Positions 59,301 to 64,000 of a stretch of 64,000 nt of DNA are shown here, one piece after another; positions within the stretch are counted from its first letter, which is position 1, and each line of letters starts with the position of its first letter. Source of the DNA: Toxonevra muliebris (taxonomy: Eukaryota; Arthropoda; Insecta; Diptera; Pallopteridae); NCBI GenBank assembly GCA_963691655.1, contig OY829328.1, positions 32,011,890 to 32,075,889 of the forward strand, given 5' to 3'. Below the pieces are notes generated by a model that was not told where the DNA came from, ran no database searches, and worked only from the letters and a program-made list of their open reading frames with translations. The position numbers were made by a program, and so were the translations under genes.

Positions 59301-62300
59301 ACCGCACACACTCACACACAAACACACGCGCATTTCTCAAGATTTAATGACACGCTATAAAAAATTGTAAAATAAGTAAATGAATCATTTTTTTTATGTA
59401 TTTATTATTTATTTTTTATACGGTAGAAAACCCATAGTAGAAATTTTTTAAACTATATCCGGATAAGCTGAAAGTTCTATTTATAGCCAGATTTTCAAGT
59501 TAGATACTAGTTACTGCTTTGTTTTAATAATTTTTTTTTTTATTTTTGTATTATTTTCGACATTTGCTGCGTTACTAATAGGTGATTAACCTTAATTACT
59601 AACATTTAAGCGGGCATTTTAGGTAGTTACAATGGAATATTTTTTATTTGATATTTAATAAATAAAATATTTTTGGGTTTATGTTTTGTACATGAAATTT
59701 TTTGGCCAACACTATGTCATCGCTTAAAGTATATGTGATTTATTGCAGTATAATTGTTTTTTTTTTTTAAACAAAAACCAAGCAAGTATTGTATAAACTT
59801 TTGTTTTTCGTTTATATTTTTACGTTAACTAAATACATAATAATAATGACAATCTCCACTACCTTAGTTGATTGTACTTTTTTCTCATGACGTTTGCTAG
59901 TCATTTTTGTAAATAAATATTTGTTGTATTATATTTGTTTTATTTTTAATATGAATGATCATATGCTGGATACACAATATACAGTTGACGAAGTAGAAGA
60001 AAAAAAAGAGCAGTTTAAAAATCTCCCGCTCATTAAGCAATTTGTAAATAAACGAGGTAGCAATTTATTTTTTGTTTATGTTATAATAATATTTGAATTG
60101 CTTATGAGTCAAATATTGCGTTTTTTTTGTTTTTTGTTTTGGATGATGACAAAAGTATTTATAAAATTCTTGTGTAGGAAGGAAAAATAAATAAAATATA
60201 TAAATTAACGCTATACACATTCAAGTTTGTTTCTTAAGTTTTTTTTGTTTTACAATTCGGTATAGTATGGAAAGAAAGTCTGACAAATTAGCAGAAAGAG
60301 AAAAGAAGGGAAAATAAAACGTATTGGAAAAGTTAGAAATAATGAAACTGAAAGCATATGAAAAAAATCAAGGATTGTAATTTTTAAATAAGTAAATTTT
60401 AGGAATGGCAAGTCTGTAGTTAGGTGCTGAATAAGCTCTAACGTTGCAAAGTGTGACGAGTTCATGTAGTAAACGGACAAAAATAGAAGGAGTTATTGTA
60501 GTCTTATGAAATTTGGGGCATATCGCCCACCTCTCATATAACTTTTTAAATTTTTTTAAAGAAAAGTAATGTAATTTCAAAATAAATAACGGCAGAAAGT
60601 TAAAACTTCTTCAGAATAGTCCCCAAGATTACTAAGAGGTGCCTTTGAACTATTTTGCTATCGACCACGCCCACCATTCATATTAAAAAAAAAGTAAATA
60701 GAAATTCGTACAAATTTCATTTTTTTTTTATTTCATATTGATATGCATTTACATTTAATCACGTATTCCAAAAGCACACATTGAACAAAAATTAGTATCT
60801 TTAGCTTTCATCATCATCGCTAAATTATCTATCTGGAGAAACCTTACCGTCATCATCCTCTGTGCCTTTATATGCTTCTGACAATATGAATTGCTCTCTT
60901 TCATTCCCATTTTTCCTATTTTTAGCTTCTTGTCTGTAAACAACTAAGCTGCAGCTTTCATTATGTGTTTGGGGTAGCTTCAAGCTATAAGCTCATCTAC
61001 TGTCCGTTCTTTATTCTTTAACACCCTTCTTCATAGCCCTATCTTTCCCGACCCCATACATTCTAGCTGGTACTAAATTTTAAGATCATAAGCCTCAATT
61101 CCTCAGATTTTTTCTCTCCTAGACTGTCAAGCTCTTTCTCAATAAAATTTTTACGCCATTAAACATGTTGACTTGCTTATTGCTTTTTATTTGCAACCAC
61201 GCATTGAAAACCGCTTTAATTTGCACTCGGGAACTCACTGAAAAGTTGTATATCTTCAGAAAAAGCAAACGAAAGCAGCTTAAACTTTCAAATGTTAATC
61301 TACATACTTGCTTGGAAGAAAATTAAAAAAAAATCGAAGGTGTTAAAAAGTGTTTTTTTTTTTTTTTTAATTTTAAAGTTCAGATTTTTAATTGTTTTAG
61401 AGTGATATTGCTTTACAATATCTGTGAAAATCAGACGTCAAAAATGTATATGCAAATTTAGCATTGTCAGCTTTAATAAATTACCTAATTATATGTTATC
61501 AACACTTTTGATTCATATATTGAGTTCACTCAAGTTATCGAAATTCAAAGATGAATTAGACTTTGTAATAATGTAGAATGAAGACATAAAAATAAGTGAC
61601 TTTGAACGCCCATAACTTTTTTCGTTAAAAAAATTTTGTACCAATCTTTTGGATTTTTCTTAGCTAAAGTATGATAATTAAAACCTCATACTCAAATTTT
61701 CAATTCTCTAATATCGCATTTTAAATATTTTGTCCATACTCGCTACACTGTGCGTTGCATTTAAAATATTTAAGTACTACCTATATACCCAAAAAATAGA
61801 TATCAGTTTAATGGATCTAGGATCCTGCTGGGATTCGAAAATTGACACTAAGCTTTTACCTTATAGAAAAAGGGTCAGTTACGTTCTTCTTATGGGTTCT
61901 GAATAAGGATTACAAGAGATTTTACACAAATTTCCGTATCTGGAAATCTCAATGGGCTACTTTTTTCCCCTCTTACAGCACAGAATACGATTTTATTCAG
62001 ATAACACAGTCAAATATTTTTACAAAAAAAAAAAAAATAATAATAAGAAGCAGACACATAATTTAGATGTACTCCTTCGTTTCGTTTCGATTCGTTTTGG
62101 TTTGTCAGACAGCCATTCATTTAATACCTTGTATATAACCTAGTAGTGGTGAATGCATTGTTGCATATACCATTTGAGATCATAGTGGTAATTTTCTATG
62201 GAATTTATATAAATTAAAAAAAAAAGCAAACAAACTTTTTATTTTTTATTTTTTCAGTTGAAATTTCACATAATTTTTAAGAAGTCTCTGGTACTAAATT

Positions 62301-62879
62301 TTAAACCAATTAACTTAAATCATCTATGGATTAAGCAGAAAACAGAAAACATTACATCATAATCCTAAAATTTATATTGATCAACGTGCCACGTGCAAAA
62401 ATACTAGTTTTAATATTTAAATCTACTCGCGTTTATCATTTATACACCATTCCTATACTACATACATTCCACCAAACAGGCTCTCGATCATTATGAAGTG
62501 AGTGACCAAGCGTACGTCCGCCTATGTATTCATATCCGTCTGTCGATTCATCTTTGAGTTGATAAACATTTTAATTAATATTTTTTGTATATACACTTTG
62601 CACAGAGGGATATTCAAGGAATCTGAGTGGTCAAAAATTCCAAAAGTCGATTCTAAAAACTTCAATTTTCTCGCATAACCCTATGCTTCCTACAATCACT
62701 AGAAGGTTTATCGTCAATGTAAGAAGAAATAAAAATGAGCAAAAGTTTTACGGATATGTATGTTTATTTTTCAATTGTGGTATTTATTTCCGTATACCAT
62801 AAGAAAAGTAGGTCATAGATTCGGAAGAGTCAGCTAATTGTCCTACTTTTCACTTTTTTGTTGTTATGATCACAGCTGG
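56301..62879. other. AT-rich intron DNA with few signals
   Basis: Contains a possible tiny piggyBac-like remnant (TTAA near 56703 and 56790 with inverse ends), CA repeats at 58814-58828 and 59305-59330, and isolated gtttgtt-cttaagt motifs at 58829 and 60223. No confirmed gene; one weak exon candidate at 59951-60056. Confidence 0.4.
59951..60056 (+). CDS. Weak candidate small exon
   Basis: An ATG opens MNDHMLDTQYTVDEVEEKK and a charged tail, then meets a donor cgag|gtagca. Composition is unlike the surrounding poly-T frames. No family, acceptor or downstream exon recognised; it may be chance. Confidence 0.15.
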
Positions 62880-63670
62880 GTGAAAATGGTTACTTTAGGG
62901 ATTTAATTACTCCCCAATTATAATTTCGTGTAATTGTAGGTAATTAATATTTCTAATTCTTCTAAGTGAAACTATTTTTTTTGTCAATTTCAATACTGGG
63001 AATTATAATTGTTAGTTTAAAGTTCCAATTCCTCAGTAATGAAATTGGGAAAATGTTAAAATTGCTGATATTTCTCAAGAGAATAGAAAAAGTACCTGGA
63101 AACCTTATGTAATCAATTGTTTTTGTGGAATTGAGTTCCAAAGTGGTAATTAATTATATTTTAGTTGGCAAAAGAACCATTTAAAATACAGTAAGAATAA
63201 GTACTTAGTTGAAAGTTTCAACACCTTTTCCGCATTTTAATGAATTCAATTTTATAAATCGATTTTTGCTCCTTTGTGTTATGCCCACTAAAATTTAATT
63301 CGTTTTTTTTTTTTGCTAATTTTGAAAGGAATCAATTCAAAAGGACTTAACAACCATTATGAAATTCAATTCCACAAAAGTGATCACACAACAGAAAAGA
63401 AATTCCTCAGTTGTCAAGTATTTTATCAATTCCTTTGAAGGATTGCATACTTCAAATTAAAAATGACAATCCAGTAATTGAATTGAATTGAATTCTAATT
63501 TCATTACTGAACATTTTCCAATTCCTTTACTGAGGATTGGAAATGTTAATTCACAATTACTATTCCTGCAATGGAATTAAGTTTCTTGTCAATTCTCTTC
63601 CTGGGAATTGTAATTGGTAAATAACATTTCTTTGGAATTAGGAATGTAATTTTAGTGGAATTGAATTTAT
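62880..63670. repeat. Palindromic array built on ggaatt/aattcc words
   Basis: The left part (about 62935-63060) and right part (about 63480-63640) are inverted: for example, gggaattataattgtta pairs with inverse phrases of gggaattgtaattggtaa, and cctcagtaatgaaatt with its inverse near 63500. Aattcc/ggaatt recurs dozens of times. The outer ends are not defined. Confidence 0.55.
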
Positions 63671-64000
63671 TTAACTCTGATTATGACAGCTCATACGCAA
63701 CGAAGAAACCCGTTTTGTAATATGTTCTTCTCTACTTCTAGAACAAATAAAAAAACGCAAGAAAATGTAATTTTTCACTCATTTGTGCCTAATAGAAATA
63801 CTATTGTACTCGAAATTACCCGACTCAATTTTATGATTTAATGGGAAGCTTGATGTTTATTACTTAAGTTATTAGAAAAAAATTGAGTGAATCTCAATAC
63901 TAGACTCTTAACTATTTTTGATTAATATTATAGAATGTCAACTATTATTTGGAGCTTTAAAAATGAGCTAAAATAAAAACTTGCTACTCGAAAAAGGATT
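63671..64000. other. AT-rich sequence to the window end
   Basis: Nothing recognised. Confidence 0.5.

Noticed and set aside
1..64000. CRISPR arrays, operons, prophage or bacterial defence systems
   Set aside because: No regular spacer arrays or prokaryotic gene organisation; introns and eukaryotic transposons dominate.

Overview
The window is AT-rich, intron- and repeat-dominated DNA from an insect, most likely a tephritid fruit fly (Diptera). The evidence is fly-style short introns in one gene, a CLIP-domain gene that looks like Drosophila scarface, a TATA/Inr/DPE core promoter, and fragments of dispersed repeats that I recognise from memory as common in tephritid genomes. No prokaryotic, organellar or viral genome features were seen.

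Layout. 0-2.2 kb: a tRNA-derived SINE cut by the window edge, an unrecognised terminal-exon candidate (minus strand), and a complete four-exon DUF1091 secreted-protein gene (minus strand, 182 aa). The long ORF search misses this gene because its exons are short. 2.4-13.9 kb: a transposon graveyard. It has two inverted copies of a ~1 kb unclassified repeat, a hAT element with a perfect 8-bp target duplication inside a SINE, a piggyBac-type MITE, a second hAT-type element, a foldback element, and a mariner remnant abutting a DD41D-like transposase remnant in the opposite orientation. 15.9-18.1 kb: a Tc1-like pseudogene next to a 650-bp hAT element that itself carries a younger insert, 168 bp of which also occurs nearly unchanged 1.6 kb upstream. 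20-32.7 kb: SINE copies, a perfect 17-bp hairpin, a mariner-like pseudogene, and Jockey-like and RTE-like non-LTR fragments. 32.7-34.8 kb: a Harbinger-type MITE and a deleted mariner with identical 27-bp terminal repeats.

36.6-64 kb appears to belong mainly to one large gene. GAGA-rich DNA and a core promoter (TATA at 38269, initiator near 38302, DPE-like site at +28) lie about 9.3 kb upstream of a coding exon (47663-47989). That exon encodes a signal peptide and the start of a CLIP-type cysteine domain resembling scarface (scaf), a secreted catalytically inactive serine-protease homolog. No later scaf exon was found, so the following intron probably exceeds 16 kb. It contains MITEs, a 610-bp palindrome, an inverted pair of degenerate tandem arrays, and at their centre a ~200-bp element with 33-bp inverted ends and a hammerhead-ribozyme-like motif. 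That element is the most interesting signal here. The link between the promoter and scaf is inference.

The repeats do not form one pathway: they are independent insertions, several nested, whose order can be read from target duplications. All alignments were done by eye, so boundaries of old repeats are approximate.
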